Source: Planococcus chinensis
Lineage (GTDB): Bacteria; Bacillota; Bacilli; Bacillales_A; Planococcaceae
Assembly (NCBI RefSeq): GCF_020071995.1
Contig: NZ_JABWTK010000010.1
Coordinates: 39,937-103,936, forward strand
Direction: 5' to 3'
DNA length: 64,000 nt
Made by a program: the position numbers and the translations under genes. Positions 36,257 through 46,186 of this stretch are shown here, in pieces (positions within the stretch are counted from its first letter, which is position 1; the number at the start of each line of letters is the position of its first letter). A model generated the notes under the pieces. That model was not told where the DNA came from. It saw only the letters and a list, made by a program, of their open reading frames with translations, and did no database searches.

Positions 36257-38110
36257 TTAGCCCGATTGGATCACCAAATGCAGCGTCCGCTTCAACAGCC
36301 GCAGCGTCTGTTCGACAAATTGCTCGAGCGAATCAGCGCTGACGGATTTATTGCCATACATCATGCGGTAGAATGCGGCTTGTTCGTCGGTTGTCGGTTC
36401 GCTGCTCAAAAACAGATGCAGCACTTCAATCCCTTGCTTTTTCGCTTCCGAAACCGCATTTGCCGTGTCGACGACGCCATTTTCGGCGTAGTTGTAGGCA
36501 GAAGGCTCTCCATCTGAAAACACCAGCATAAAGCGGTGCTTTTCAGGCCGTTTTTTGATGCGGTCGGTCATCCAGCGAATGGCAAAGCCATCGCGGTTAT
36601 CTTCATGAGCTTCCATTGAAACGATTTCGCCGGCATGGTCGCGGCTGCTGTCTTCCATTTTATGCATCCATTCGAAGTAATTCGGCTGAGCCGCGTCGCT
36701 TGCCTCGTATGCATCTTCATAAAACAGCACGATGTCATGCGGTACATTCAATCCGCGCAGCACATCATGGAACAGCAGGACGGCTTGTTTCGTTTCATCG
36801 ATTTTATCAATCATCGATGCTGAACCGTCAATCAGTAGACAAAAAACGGCATCCAATTCTTTGGACGGCGCAGTTTTTCGATAAAATGGCTTTGGCCGTT
36901 CTTCAATCACCAAGGGCAGCAGATTTCTCGACAGTCTGCCGGCGTTCAAATTGTGGCGGACGTCTTGCCGGCGCTGGGTCATGCGCTTTTTCAGCTCGCG
37001 CAAAAGCGCCCGGACATATGGCGCCTGTTTTCTGCGCCAATCTTCAATAACTGTCCGTTGATCTTTTGATGCCTCTATCCTTTTTTCCGTATAGACGACC
37101 CCGTCATTGGCAGCGCCAAATTTGCCAGACGCTTTTTTCGGTTCGCTTTCCATCCGTTGGTCGGTGGCGTCATTGTCTTCCTGATGGTCGCCGCGGGATT
37201 CGCCTTTTGCCGTCTGCTGAATATCTCCACTGCCTTCATCTTCCCGGCCGCCTTCTGCATAGCTGGAATCGCCCCGTTCAAGTTCATATTCCATCGCAGG
37301 CGCTTCGGAAATTTCCGTTTCCCGGTGCCAGGACTGGAACCATTCCTCAATCGTTTCGTTCTCTTCTTCCTGGCTTTCCTCTTCAGGCTCGATGCCTTCA
37401 TGGTAGCGGTAAGGCGGCGCTTTTTCAGCCGCTTCGCCGAATGTGTAATAGGTATGCACCATGTCTTCTTCGACCATGTATTCCAGACGCGGAAGCAATC
37501 GTTCCACTACTGCCGCTGAATCAGCGGTGGACTTTGCATCGTACAATCCCGTCCATAGAAAGAACAGCGGCTCGAACGCTTCACTGTCCGGCACTTCTTC
37601 TCCTCTTAAGCGCAAAAATGCCGCATTTAAAAATGCGTCCGCCAAAAAACCTTTTTGCCGGTTCTGCCGGTATTGATCCTTGTGGTAATCCACGTAAACG
37701 GATTCTCTTATTTTGAAAGCTTCCGCTGTGCCCGGCCGTTCCCTGCTGATTTTTTCAATCAACCGGAACTCTTCTGCACACAGCAACAATTGTTCTTTTA
37801 AATATGGAAGTTCTGTAGAACTTTTCTTAAAACGCAGCCAAGCCTTGATATTGAAATGGCGCCAATACCCGGCTCCCAGCAAATACACATCGGACAAATA
37901 GCCGTGGCGTTCAATTCGCTTCGGGCGATGGCGCCAAAAAACACTGATGGACATGGAAGCTTCCGATGGCCGGAACTCAATCAATTTGCGCGTCGTCACT
38001 TTCAAATAAGGGGCATCCGCCAAAGCGCCTGCAAGCATCTCCATTTGGTGAAGCAATTTGGTATCGATCGTTTCATTATTAAATTGGATAAAGCGATTGA
38101 CTGAAGCCAT
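36257..38110 (-). CDS. yojO: VWA-domain protein YojO (partner of MoxR ATPase)
   Basis: A 617-residue protein matching YojO and NorD/CobT-like proteins. It has a helical N-terminal half, a very acidic Glu/Ser-rich linker (about 245-345), and a C-terminal von Willebrand A domain with the metal-binding motif DGSAS near residue 425 and the TDR/SDGEPSAYNY later motif. It works with a MoxR AAA ATPase to activate or assemble metalloenzymes, or as a chaperone; the client is unknown. ATG 38110 has AGGTG 7 bases upstream. It follows yojN in an operon. Confidence 0.88.
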   Translation of the reverse strand: MASVNRFIQFNNETIDTKLLHQMEMLAGALADAPYLKVTTRKLIEFRPSEASMSISVFWRHRPKRIERHGYLSDVYLLGAGYWRHFNIKAWLRFKKSSTELPYLKEQLLLCAEEFRLIEKISRERPGTAEAFKIRESVYVDYHKDQYRQNRQKGFLADAFLNAAFLRLRGEEVPDSEAFEPLFFLWTGLYDAKSTADSAAVVERLLPRLEYMVEEDMVHTYYTFGEAAEKAPPYRYHEGIEPEEESQEEENETIEEWFQSWHRETEISEAPAMEYELERGDSSYAEGGREDEGSGDIQQTAKGESRGDHQEDNDATDQRMESEPKKASGKFGAANDGVVYTEKRIEASKDQRTVIEDWRRKQAPYVRALLRELKKRMTQRRQDVRHNLNAGRLSRNLLPLVIEERPKPFYRKTAPSKELDAVFCLLIDGSASMIDKIDETKQAVLLFHDVLRGLNVPHDIVLFYEDAYEASDAAQPNYFEWMHKMEDSSRDHAGEIVSMEAHEDNRDGFAIRWMTDRIKKRPEKHRFMLVFSDGEPSAYNYAENGVVDTANAVSEAKKQGIEVLHLFLSSEPTTDEQAAFYRMMYGNKSVSADSLEQFVEQTLRLLKRTLHLVIQSG

Positions 38111-38119
38111 TGCCTTCAC

Positions 38120-38977
38120 CTACTTCTTCCAAGTATTCGCCAAGTCCATGAACAAATCGCGTTCACTGTCATCTTCCAGTTTTTCCGCAATGGCGTATTT
38201 TACCGCACGCAGCGGATCCATGTGCTGTGCCAGCGCCGTTGCATCCAGTAAACTGCGGATCGAAGCGGATTCTTCTGACAGCAAACCGTTTTGTACTTGT
38301 TTCATCAAATCAGCAGCCAGCTCCAGCATAAAGCTTTTGAGTGCCGGGTCGGCTTCCGGGAATTCCCGGTTCCACAATTGCTGCAGCTGTTCCCCTGTCA
38401 AATACGGAACCGGATAAGCGATAAACCGGTTTTTCAATGCTTCGTTCATTGGTGCCGTACCGATATAGCCTTCGTTGATTGCGGCAATTACGCCGAAATC
38501 AGGATGTGCTTCGATCACTTCGCCGGTAAACGGATTGGTCATCATCCGGCGATGATCCAGTGCGCTGTGGAGAATCGGCAAGGTTTCAGGCTTAGCCATA
38601 TTAATTTCATCGATATAAAGGAAATGGCCTTGCTTCATTGCGGTTACGACCGGCCCTTCCACAAACTCGATGCGGCTCTCGCCTTCCCGCTGGACAAGCG
38701 TCTTAAAGCCAAGCAGCGCTTCCGCATCGAGGTCAACCGAGCAGTTGATGCTTTGCATCGGCTGCTTGAACGTCGCTGAAATGCTTTCGGCCAGCTTCGT
38801 TTTGCCTGCGCCCGTCGGTCCCTTTAAAAGTACGGGCTTCCGCAGCACAACGGCAGACAGAATATCCTGCCATAAATTTTCATCCGGTGCGATATAGCCG
38901 CCTTCGCCGATCAATTTATTGTAATCGCCGTGTTCACGGCTGGTTCTGTTTTGAATATCCTGCTCGATAAATTGCAT
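38120..38977 (-). CDS. yojN: MoxR-type AAA ATPase YojN
   Basis: A 285-residue AAA+ ATPase: Walker A GPTGAGKTKL (about 54-63), Walker B LYIDEINMA (about 117-125), sensor 1 GVIAAINEG, arginine-finger region NRFIAYPVPY. It matches the NorQ/CbbQ/MoxR group that acts with a VWA-domain partner, here yojO 9 bases downstream. B. subtilis has the same pair near odhAB, as here. Confidence 0.92.
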   Translation of the reverse strand: MQFIEQDIQNRTSREHGDYNKLIGEGGYIAPDENLWQDILSAVVLRKPVLLKGPTGAGKTKLAESISATFKQPMQSINCSVDLDAEALLGFKTLVQREGESRIEFVEGPVVTAMKQGHFLYIDEINMAKPETLPILHSALDHRRMMTNPFTGEVIEAHPDFGVIAAINEGYIGTAPMNEALKNRFIAYPVPYLTGEQLQQLWNREFPEADPALKSFMLELAADLMKQVQNGLLSEESASIRSLLDATALAQHMDPLRAVKYAIAEKLEDDSERDLFMDLANTWKK

Positions 38978-39074
38978 GCCAATTCCTCATTTCATAGAAA
39001 AAACCGATGAGCTTCCATCGGTCTGTTTGGTTATTTGGGTTATGGATTTCTTAAGTTCGAAACTAAACGGCTCT

Positions 39075-39208
39075 TTCCGCTTTTCTTGTCCAGCTGCAGC
39101 GCCTAGCCCCTCGAGGTCGCTTCGGCTTTGAATCCATGGCTGTGAAACGCCATGGCGTTCAAAACCTCCAGCGCTTGTCGGGGCTGGACAGGCGCTTCCG
39201 CTTTTCTT
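39075..39208. repeat. GC-rich intergenic hairpin element, type A
   Basis: A 134-bp element bounded by a 13-bp direct repeat TTCCGCTTTTCTT (39075-39087, 39196-39208). Inside, GTCCAGC/GGCTGGAC and GCGC arms fold back, with an inner CCATGGC / GCCATGG hairpin. Elements of this type recur between genes in Bacillales. A 75-codon frame that crosses it (38987-39214) is not a gene. Confidence 0.7.
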
Positions 39209-39404
39209 ACTCAAAATATGTTTTGTAGAATCCTCCGACTTTGCCTGTGTTGTCTACGACAAAAAGGAATTCTTCTGTTTCATTTTTTACTTCGTAGGTT
39301 TTGCCTTCTGTCAGTACGTTTGATACCAAAAACTTCTCAGCATCGGTATGCTTGCACGTTACGGTGCGGATTGTCTCTTTTGTCAGCCATTCGTTGTGAA
39401 TCAC
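39207..39404 (-). CDS. DUF6501 family protein
   Basis: A 65-residue protein with the family pattern IHNEWLTKETIR at the start, NVLTEGKTYEVKNETEEFLF in the middle and VGGFYKTYFE at the end. Function unknown. The family start is best matched by the GTG at 39404, with AAAAGG 9 bases before it; the ATG at 39413 abuts the ribosome site. Monocistronic; the last bases touch the type A repeat. Confidence 0.8.
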   Translation of the reverse strand: MIHNEWLTKETIRTVTCKHTDAEKFLVSNVLTEGKTYEVKNETEEFLFVVDNTGKVGGFYKTYFE

Positions 39405-39472
39405 AGTCCTCATCCTTTTCAATCTGTCTATTTATTTAGTATAAGGAATTATGTTAAGGATTTCAAATGCCG

Positions 39473-40063
39473 TTATTTCTTTGAGGTCTTTGAATGAATA
39501 TAAAGGCGAAGCACAACGGCACCCACAACAACTATGGATAATACCGTCAGCGCTACTTGGAGGTGTTCCAGAATCGATTTATAGGCGTACGGGAAAGTGC
39601 GGCCCAAATTAAAATAAATGAGCATCCATACAAATCCCGCTGTGTAGGCGTAAAGCATGTATTGGCCGAACGGATAGCGGTTTGCACCGACAATATATGG
39701 CATTGCCCACCGGACACCGGGAAGGAAAAAGCTGAACGAAATCGCCATTTTGCCATGCCGTTCCAAAAATTCCGTTACGTTGCTGACCGCTCTCTTAAAA
39801 CGGGTCCGGTTCAGCTTGTTGATCAGCCGTTTGCCCAATATCCGGCCAATCAAATAAGCGAACGAGTTGCTCGTAATCAACCCCAAATAAGCAGAGATAA
39901 ATGCATAGACCGGATGAAATGAGCTGATTTCGGTCAAGACGCCTGAAAAAGAAGCCGCCACTTCGTTTGGCAAAGGCATACCAAAAAGCAGCAGCCAATT
40001 GAAAATAAACATGCTGACGTAGCCGTATTCTTTTACCAATTCCATCAAAAAAGTTAAATCCAT
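39473..40063 (-). CDS. DedA family membrane protein
   Basis: A 196-residue membrane protein with the SNARE-associated/DedA core: a reentrant segment near residues 25-45 (FGMPLPNEVAASFSG), GRILGKRL, then FLERHGKMAISFSFFLPGVR (102-121), a conserved helix with the key Arg. Members such as UptA translocate undecaprenyl phosphate or other lipids. Length fits the family. Confidence 0.88.
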   Translation of the reverse strand: MDLTFLMELVKEYGYVSMFIFNWLLLFGMPLPNEVAASFSGVLTEISSFHPVYAFISAYLGLITSNSFAYLIGRILGKRLINKLNRTRFKRAVSNVTEFLERHGKMAISFSFFLPGVRWAMPYIVGANRYPFGQYMLYAYTAGFVWMLIYFNLGRTFPYAYKSILEHLQVALTVLSIVVVGAVVLRLYIHSKTSKK

Positions 40064-40107
40064 ACATAACGCCTGCCTTTTGACTCATCTTCTTCTATCA
40101 TGACAAA

Positions 40108-40138
40108 AAAAGGATGGCCCTGCAACGCAGGACCATCC
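40108..40138 (-). terminator. Terminator between odhB and dedA
   Basis: GGATGGCCCTGC / GCAGGACCATCC stem around AAC, followed by T7 on the minus strand. It lies upstream of the dedA start, so it ends odhB-side transcripts. Confidence 0.88.
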
Positions 40139-40191
40139 TCAAAAGTAGTTAACTGTATTAATTTGTGTCCAGTTTGGGACGGCTATGCTAC

Positions 40192-40364
40192 TTGTCCAGC
40201 TGCGGCGCTTGTCGAGACTAGACAGGCGCCTCCACTTTTCTAATTGTCCAGTTCAATGGCCAGGTCCTCGGGTCATAAGTCGTTCCGGCTGTGTGGCAAA
40301 AACACGCCACTTCGCCGATCCGTTTTATGCCTTTCGGACCTAAACGGCCATTTCCACTTTTCTA
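40192..40364. repeat. GC-rich intergenic element, shortened type A plus related unit
   Basis: 40192-40240 carries CTTGTCCAGCTGCGGCGC and GACAGGCGCCTCC, the two ends of the type A element without its middle. 40243-40364 starts ATTGTCCAG and ends with the same TCCACTTTTCTAATT as the first unit. The pair fills the gap after odhB and contains no gene. Confidence 0.65.
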
Positions 40365-40365
40365 A

Positions 40366-41634
40366 TTAAGATTCAAGCAATAGGTCTTCTGGGTTTTCGA
40401 TCAAGTCTTTGACCATTTTCAGGAAGCCAACTGAGTCGCTGCCGTCGATTACGCGGTGGTCATAAGAAAGAGCCACGTACATCATTGGGCGGATTTCAAT
40501 TGAATCGCCGATTGCTACCGGGCGTTTTTGGATTGTGTGCATTCCAAGAATCCCTACTTGTGTACCGTTCAAGATTGGAGTAGACATCAATGAACCGAAT
40601 ACACCGCCGTTAGTAATGGTGAATGATCCACCTGTCATATCGGCAATTGAAAGCTTTTTGTCGCGTGCTTTTTTCGCAAGGTCTGCAATGCTCGCTTCAA
40701 TTTCAGCAAAGTTTTTCTTGTCTGTATCGCGGACGATTGGCACAACTAGTCCTTCTTCTGTAGAAACGGCAATCCCTACATCGTAGAACTGTTTCAGCAA
40801 TAGATCTGTGCCATCAAGTTCAGCGTTTACGTAAGGGTATTTCTTAAGTGCTGCTGTAACTGCTTTTGTGAAGAATGACATAAAGCCAAGTCGAGTTCCG
40901 TCATGATCCTGCTGGAACTTGTCTTTTTTGCGGCTTCTCAAAGCCATAACGTTTGTCATGTCGATTTCATTGAATGTTGTCAACATCGCTGTATTTTGGC
41001 GAACTTCCAACAAACGCTTCGCAATTGTCTGGCGGCGGCGAGACATCTTCTCGCGTACGATGCGGCCAGATTCTTCATCAGAAGAAGGTGCAGATGCTTT
41101 TGGAGCTTCCGCTTTCTGTGCAGGTGCATTAGCAGCCGGTTTTGAACCGTGAGCTTCTACGTCTTGAACACGTACGCGGCCCATTGGGTCTACAGGAGAG
41201 ATAGCAGCAAGGTCGATGCCTTTTTCACGAGCCAGTTTGCGTGCAGCCGGGCTAGCGATTGTGCGTTCTGAAGAAGCTTGTTCTTCAACTGCAGGAGCTT
41301 CCTCTTTTGCTTCCATTGTAGCGCCTGGCTGCGATGCTGCAGGAGCTTCTTCTTTCGCTTCCGGTGCAGGTGCAGCAGCTGGTGCAGCACTTTCGCCTGA
41401 AGATGCGCCGACGATTGCAATCACTTGTCCAACTTCAACAGTGTCGCCTTCTTGAGCCAAATGCTCTTGAACAACGCCCGCTTCTTCAGAGATTACTTCA
41501 ACGTTTACTTTGTCTGTTTCCAATTCAACGATGAATTCACCTTTTTCAACTGTTTCGCCTGGCTGTTTCAGCCACTGAGCGATCGTTCCTTCTGTAATCG
41601 ATTCTGCTAATTCTGGTACTTTGATTTCTGCCAC
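40366..41634 (-). CDS. odhB: Dihydrolipoyllysine-residue succinyltransferase (E2 of 2-oxoglutarate dehydrogenase)
   Basis: The 422-residue E2 core of the TCA-cycle 2-oxoglutarate dehydrogenase complex; it transfers succinyl from lipoate to CoA. It has a lipoyl domain with the lipoylated Lys in [10 protein letters not shown] near residue 43, an Ala/Pro/Glu-rich linker (80-115), a peripheral subunit-binding domain ([15 protein letters not shown], about 128-142), and a catalytic domain ending with [12 protein letters not shown] start with AAGGAGG upstream. Downstream of odhA in one operon. Confidence 0.96.
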   Translation of the reverse strand: MAEIKVPELAESITEGTIAQWLKQPGETVEKGEFIVELETDKVNVEVISEEAGVVQEHLAQEGDTVEVGQVIAIVGASSGESAAPAAAPAPEAKEEAPAASQPGATMEAKEEAPAVEEQASSERTIASPAARKLAREKGIDLAAISPVDPMGRVRVQDVEAHGSKPAANAPAQKAEAPKASAPSSDEESGRIVREKMSRRRQTIAKRLLEVRQNTAMLTTFNEIDMTNVMALRSRKKDKFQQDHDGTRLGFMSFFTKAVTAALKKYPYVNAELDGTDLLLKQFYDVGIAVSTEEGLVVPIVRDTDKKNFAEIEASIADLAKKARDKKLSIADMTGGSFTITNGGVFGSLMSTPILNGTQVGILGMHTIQKRPVAIGDSIEIRPMMYVALSYDHRVIDGSDSVGFLKMVKDLIENPEDLLLES

Positions 41635-41728
41635 AAAAAATTCCTCCTTAGATTATCTCTCTTTTATAGAGCGGAAAACTGCTGCCCAAAAGCTCTGATT
41701 GCCTTTTAGGCATTAGTAGATCCGGATA

Positions 41729-44545
41729 TTATTTTGTTAACGCTGCATCCAGGATGCGGGCTTGTTCAACTTTATGCGATTCTCCGTCTCCCTCAGCAGG
41801 GCTTGAACGTTTGATGCGGCCGTAATAAGTCACATCTTTGTCGACAGCAATTTCTCTTAAGTAAGGTTCTGCAAATGTCCAAGAACCCATGTTCTGCGGT
41901 TCTTCCTGAACCCATGCCAATTCTTTTGCATTCGGATAGCGGTCGACAATCGCCTGGATTTTCTCAGATGGGAAAGGATACAATTGCTCAACGCGGACGA
42001 TGTGCGCCCAGTCGAAGCCTTTGCCGTCTTTCACGCGCTCTGCCAAATCGATCGCCATTTTTCCGCTTGCGAAAAGAACGCGTTCCACTTTCTTCTCTTT
42101 TGAGCCCATGCCCGGCTGTTCAATAACCGTCTGGAAATGCCCTTGTGTCAAATCTTCTACATCCGCTCCAACTAATGGATGGCGCAGCAAGGATTTTGGC
42201 GACACGATAATAAGCGGACGGATTGACTCTTCTTCCAGCATCTTCGCTTGGCGGCGAAGGATGTGGAAGTAGTTGGCAGCACTTGAAAGGTTCGCAACTG
42301 TCCAGTTGTTTTCAGCAGCCATCTGCAGATGTCTTTCAAGGCGGGCACTTGAATGCTCAGGCCCTTGTCCTTCAAATCCATGAGGCAGAAGCATGACAAG
42401 CCCTGATTTTTGTCCCCATTTCGAGCGGCCAGCAGAGATGAACTGGTCAAACATCATTTGGGCCATATTGGCAAAATCGCCGTACTGGGCTTCCCAAATA
42501 ACAAGTGCTTTGTTGTTTTCCACATTATAGCCGTATTCAAAACCAAGCACTGCCGATTCTGTCAACGGGCTGTTGTAAACGACGAAGGATGCTTTCGCGT
42601 CGGAGATATGGTGCAATGGCACCAATTCTTCGCCTGTCTTCTCATCATGAAGCACAAGGTGGCGATGCGCAAATGTTCCGCGCTGTGCGTCTTGGCCAGT
42701 CAAACGGATCGGGTTGCCGTCCTGAAGGATTGCACCAAATGCCAAAGTTTCAGCATGCGCCCAGTCGATTTTTCCTTTGCCGTTGAATGGATCTTCGCGG
42801 CGTTTCAAGATGCGCGCAAGTTTTCCAAAAGCAGAGAAGTCGCTTGGCCATGTCAGCAAATCTTCGTTCAATTTCACGAGCACATCTTTGTCGACGCCAG
42901 TCGGCACTTCCGGATAACCGTTTTGGACCGCTTCCGGAATCGTGATTTCGTGTTTATCATCCGATTTGTTTTCTTTGACTTTGTCGTAGGCTGCCTGCAT
43001 TTCTTTTTGTGTTTCTGCATCCAGTTCCTTCACTTGTTCTTCCGAAAGAACTTGTTCAGAAGCCAATTGCTTGCCGTAAAGTTCACGGACAGTCGGATGC
43101 TGGTGGATGCCGTGATACATCAGCGGGTTCGTTACAAGCGGCTCGTCCATCTCGTTGTGGCCATAGCGGCGGTAGCCGATCAGGTCGATCAGAATGTCCT
43201 TGCCGAATTTTTCACGGTATTCGAATGCGAAACGCGCTACCGCAACTACCGCTTCCGGATCATCTCCGTTTACGTGGATGACCGGCACTTCAAAACCTTT
43301 TGCAGGGTCAGAAGAATAATGAGTCGATCTTGAATCGTATTGTTCTGTTGTAAAGCCGATCAGGTTATTGGCGATTACATGGATCGAACCGCCAGTCTGG
43401 AATCCGCGGATCCGGCTGTAGTTCAAAGTTTCTGTTACAACGCCTTGGCCTGGGAATGCAGCATCTCCGTGGACGAGGATTGCATACGCTTTTTTCGGAT
43501 CCATCGCAGCAACGCCTGCCGCATCCGTCATTTCCTGAGCCGCACGGGTCTGTCCAGCCACAACCGGGCTGACGATTTCCAGGTGGGACGGGTTATACGC
43601 AAGTTTGATGTTGGTTCCTTTAGGCGAAGTATACGCTGCGCCCATATGGTATTTCACGTCGCCGAACCAGCCTTTTGTAATCTGCACCGAATTGTCTTCC
43701 GGAAGGAAGGTTTCATCCGGCACATGGGCAAATCCAGCGAACATCATATCGTAAGGTTTATGCAAAATGTGTGTAAGCACATTTAAACGACCGCGATGAG
43801 CCATCCCGATCATGATTTTTTCTGTACCTTTTGCTTCTGACAAACGCACCAGTTCGTCCATCAAAACGACCAACGTGTCTACGCCTTCAATCGAAAAGCG
43901 TTTTTGGCCGACAAATGTACGATGAAGGAATTTCTCAAAACCTTCCACACGGGTCAACAAATCAAGAATTTCTTTTTTCTTGTCTGAATCAAGAGACGGT
44001 TTGAAGTCGCCGCTTTCAATTTTTTCCTGGATCCAGTTGCGTTCCTGAAGCTGGACAATATGAGAAAATTCGAAAGCAACTTTATCGGTATATAAAGATC
44101 GAAGGTAAGTGATGGCTTCTAAACCGTTTGTGATAGTTGCCGGTGCATCGGATAGAAGAAGTGAAACCGGAACTTCCTTCAAGTCCTGTTCAGTTAAACC
44201 ATATGCCGATAATTCCAGACGGGAAGTATCTTTCGGCTGGTCTTTCAGCGGGTAGATATCTGAAGCCAAGTGTCCATGGGCACGAATAGCTTCTGCCAAC
44301 TGGATGGCAGCCAGAACTTTGCCGAATTTGTTCGTCTCTACTCCTGCAGCGGCAGTTTGGGCTGGAGCTGCAGCACGTGGAGTCACATCGATTGGCGGAC
44401 CGTACTGTCTAAAAAGTTCTGCAAATTCCGGATCAAGCAATTCCGGAGATTCTTGGTAAAGATCGTACATTTCCATAACATATCCAAGGTTTGGGCCAGT
44501 GATGGAATTCCATGGGGATTTTGCATCTGAATAATTGCTAGACAT
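41729..44545 (-). CDS. odhA: 2-oxoglutarate dehydrogenase E1 component
   Basis: A 938-residue thiamine-diphosphate enzyme that decarboxylates 2-oxoglutarate and passes the succinyl group to OdhB. Landmarks are GMAHRGRLNVL near residue 250, the TPP/Mg motif around VHGDAAFPGQGVVTETLN near 362, and a C-terminal region with EAQYGDFANMAQ. The gene starts with ATG and AGG upstream and leads the odhA-odhB operon. The third subunit (dihydrolipoyl dehydrogenase) is not in this window. Confidence 0.96.
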   Translation of the reverse strand: MSSNYSDAKSPWNSITGPNLGYVMEMYDLYQESPELLDPEFAELFRQYGPPIDVTPRAAAPAQTAAAGVETNKFGKVLAAIQLAEAIRAHGHLASDIYPLKDQPKDTSRLELSAYGLTEQDLKEVPVSLLLSDAPATITNGLEAITYLRSLYTDKVAFEFSHIVQLQERNWIQEKIESGDFKPSLDSDKKKEILDLLTRVEGFEKFLHRTFVGQKRFSIEGVDTLVVLMDELVRLSEAKGTEKIMIGMAHRGRLNVLTHILHKPYDMMFAGFAHVPDETFLPEDNSVQITKGWFGDVKYHMGAAYTSPKGTNIKLAYNPSHLEIVSPVVAGQTRAAQEMTDAAGVAAMDPKKAYAILVHGDAAFPGQGVVTETLNYSRIRGFQTGGSIHVIANNLIGFTTEQYDSRSTHYSSDPAKGFEVPVIHVNGDDPEAVVAVARFAFEYREKFGKDILIDLIGYRRYGHNEMDEPLVTNPLMYHGIHQHPTVRELYGKQLASEQVLSEEQVKELDAETQKEMQAAYDKVKENKSDDKHEITIPEAVQNGYPEVPTGVDKDVLVKLNEDLLTWPSDFSAFGKLARILKRREDPFNGKGKIDWAHAETLAFGAILQDGNPIRLTGQDAQRGTFAHRHLVLHDEKTGEELVPLHHISDAKASFVVYNSPLTESAVLGFEYGYNVENNKALVIWEAQYGDFANMAQMMFDQFISAGRSKWGQKSGLVMLLPHGFEGQGPEHSSARLERHLQMAAENNWTVANLSSAANYFHILRRQAKMLEEESIRPLIIVSPKSLLRHPLVGADVEDLTQGHFQTVIEQPGMGSKEKKVERVLFASGKMAIDLAERVKDGKGFDWAHIVRVEQLYPFPSEKIQAIVDRYPNAKELAWVQEEPQNMGSWTFAEPYLREIAVDKDVTYYGRIKRSSPAEGDGESHKVEQARILDAALTK

Positions 44546-45173
44546 TAAAAAAACCTCCAGATATTTGCCTTTTTGGCAGTCACTTTTATTGTATGTGTAT
44601 CTTCCTTATTTTATCACGCATCCCACTAGACATAAAGCAGAAGGCGCTTCCAACGTATATGGAGAACGAATTTCCATTTCAATCTTACTACTTCCAGGAA
44701 AAAATACAATGATTTTGCGTGAAATTATTCACACAGCATTTTTCAAAGCGCTTTCATTGGATTTTAATGGATAAAAGCCTGTCTTTAAGGTGAAAAAATT
44801 CTTTCAAACTGTTTCGAGCAGGTTTTTTATTTCCATTATTACTGAAGGAGCTGCCTTCTTCCCCCGCTTCCACTGTGCTGCATAAAATCTCGGTCTGCTT
44901 TTTTTGGCATTTATTTTAGTATGTATGCCGTCCACTCCTAGCCCTGTGCGGGTTCGGCTCGGCCAAGTTGTATTATACCCTTTCACATACTCTTTTAGGG
45001 CACGGCTTGCCTATTTCAGCGTTTATTTGCAGCATTCCAGAAGATTGCCGGTTTTTTCAGCGTTTTCAGGCAAGGCGGTTTTCTCTGCAAAACGGGGACA
45101 TAGCAATTGGCAAACCATTAGCTGATTTGCCAGGATGCTTTTTGATATGGATTTGGTTCAAGTTTCTTCTATA
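44546..45173. other. Gene-poor intergenic stretch
   Basis: About 630 bp between dapF and odhA. It holds the odhA leader, several short frames on both strands without convincing ribosome sites, and on the minus strand a consensus TATAAT at 44977-44972 without a good -35. A 60-codon minus-strand frame (44804-44986) is basic and unlike known proteins. I see no supported gene; a small RNA is possible. Confidence 0.4.
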
Positions 45174-46130
45174 TTAAGAAACAAATTGATTGGTAACGAT
45201 GGACGTCTGTTCAATAAATTTCTCATAAAGTGCTTGCTCTTGGAGTTCCTCAACTAATTCCAAGCCGCTTTCCGAAGACGTGCCTTCCCACTTGAACTGT
45301 TGTTTAGCCAAATAAGTGGCATTGCCGGTCAAACGCAGACGGAAGCTGCTGCCGTTTTTTTCGACAGAACATTTCACCATGCCTCCGGGATTGTAAACGG
45401 ACACTTCCCCGTATGGCACAAGGCCTGCCAGACAGCTGACAAGGGCAGACGCTGTCATGGCTGTCCCACAGGCGTTGGTAAAACCGACACCGCGTTCGAA
45501 TGTTTTGACGAAAATGCCGCCGTCCACTTTTGTGGCGTAGGAGACATTTACTCCATCCCCAAAGTACTCGTTGGGGCCATTAAAAAATTCCGCCCATTTC
45601 TGCTGATGCGCCGGATTGCTTTGGTATTCTTTCGGGACAATTCCGATCAGGTGCGGATTCGGCACCGCTACAGCAGTGAAGGGAATCTCTTCCGAAACGA
45701 ATGGCAGCGGCTTTAATTTCCATTCGGTTTCGCCGCCGTAAGACATCGGCAAATCAGCCATTTGGAAAGAAACCGGAGAAATCTCAACTGCATACATGGC
45801 AATGCCGTCGCCTTCCGGCTGTTCTTTCTTGACATGCAAAGATGCTTTCATCGTTTCAATCACGGCTTCTTCTACTCCGTCGCGTTCGCAAACATAGCGG
45901 GCGACGCAGCGCAGCCCGTTGCCGCACATGGAAGCTTCAGAACCATCACGGTTGATGACGCGCATTTTGGCATCCGCCTCTTTAGACGGCAATACAACCA
46001 GCAACCCGTCAATATCTGGATCAAGAACGGCAAGTTTCAATGTCATTTCCTCGTAATCATTGCGTTCTTCTCCATCGAGCATGAAAAATGTATTCATTGA
46101 ACCATGAACTTTATAAAGTAGAAATTCCAT
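45174..46130 (-). CDS. dapF: Diaminopimelate epimerase
   Basis: A 318-residue PLP-independent epimerase that converts LL- to meso-diaminopimelate for lysine and peptidoglycan. The two active-site cysteines are visible in SMCGNGLRC (near 76) and TNACGTAM (near 220). ATG 46130 has GAGGTG 6 bases upstream. It follows murG on the same strand, which fits a cell-wall precursor context. The C-terminal 35-residue tail is longer than in most family members. Confidence 0.93.
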   Translation of the reverse strand: MEFLLYKVHGSMNTFFMLDGEERNDYEEMTLKLAVLDPDIDGLLVVLPSKEADAKMRVINRDGSEASMCGNGLRCVARYVCERDGVEEAVIETMKASLHVKKEQPEGDGIAMYAVEISPVSFQMADLPMSYGGETEWKLKPLPFVSEEIPFTAVAVPNPHLIGIVPKEYQSNPAHQQKWAEFFNGPNEYFGDGVNVSYATKVDGGIFVKTFERGVGFTNACGTAMTASALVSCLAGLVPYGEVSVYNPGGMVKCSVEKNGSSFRLRLTGNATYLAKQQFKWEGTSSESGLELVEELQEQALYEKFIEQTSIVTNQFVS

Positions 46131-46186
46131 AGTGAGCACCTCTTGTACTAGTTATTTATGCATCATGAACAGGCAGGAAAGCCTCG

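Noticed and set aside
38987..39214. 75-codon minus-strand frame
   Set aside because: It is made of the type A intergenic hairpin element and has no ribosome site.
42410..43333. 307-codon open frame opposite odhA
   Set aside because: It lies wholly inside the clearly coding odhA on the other strand, has no ribosome site and encodes a low-plausibility sequence; it is a shadow frame.
44804..44986. 60-codon basic minus-strand frame
   Set aside because: No ribosome site and no recognisable motif; described only as part of the gene-poor gap.
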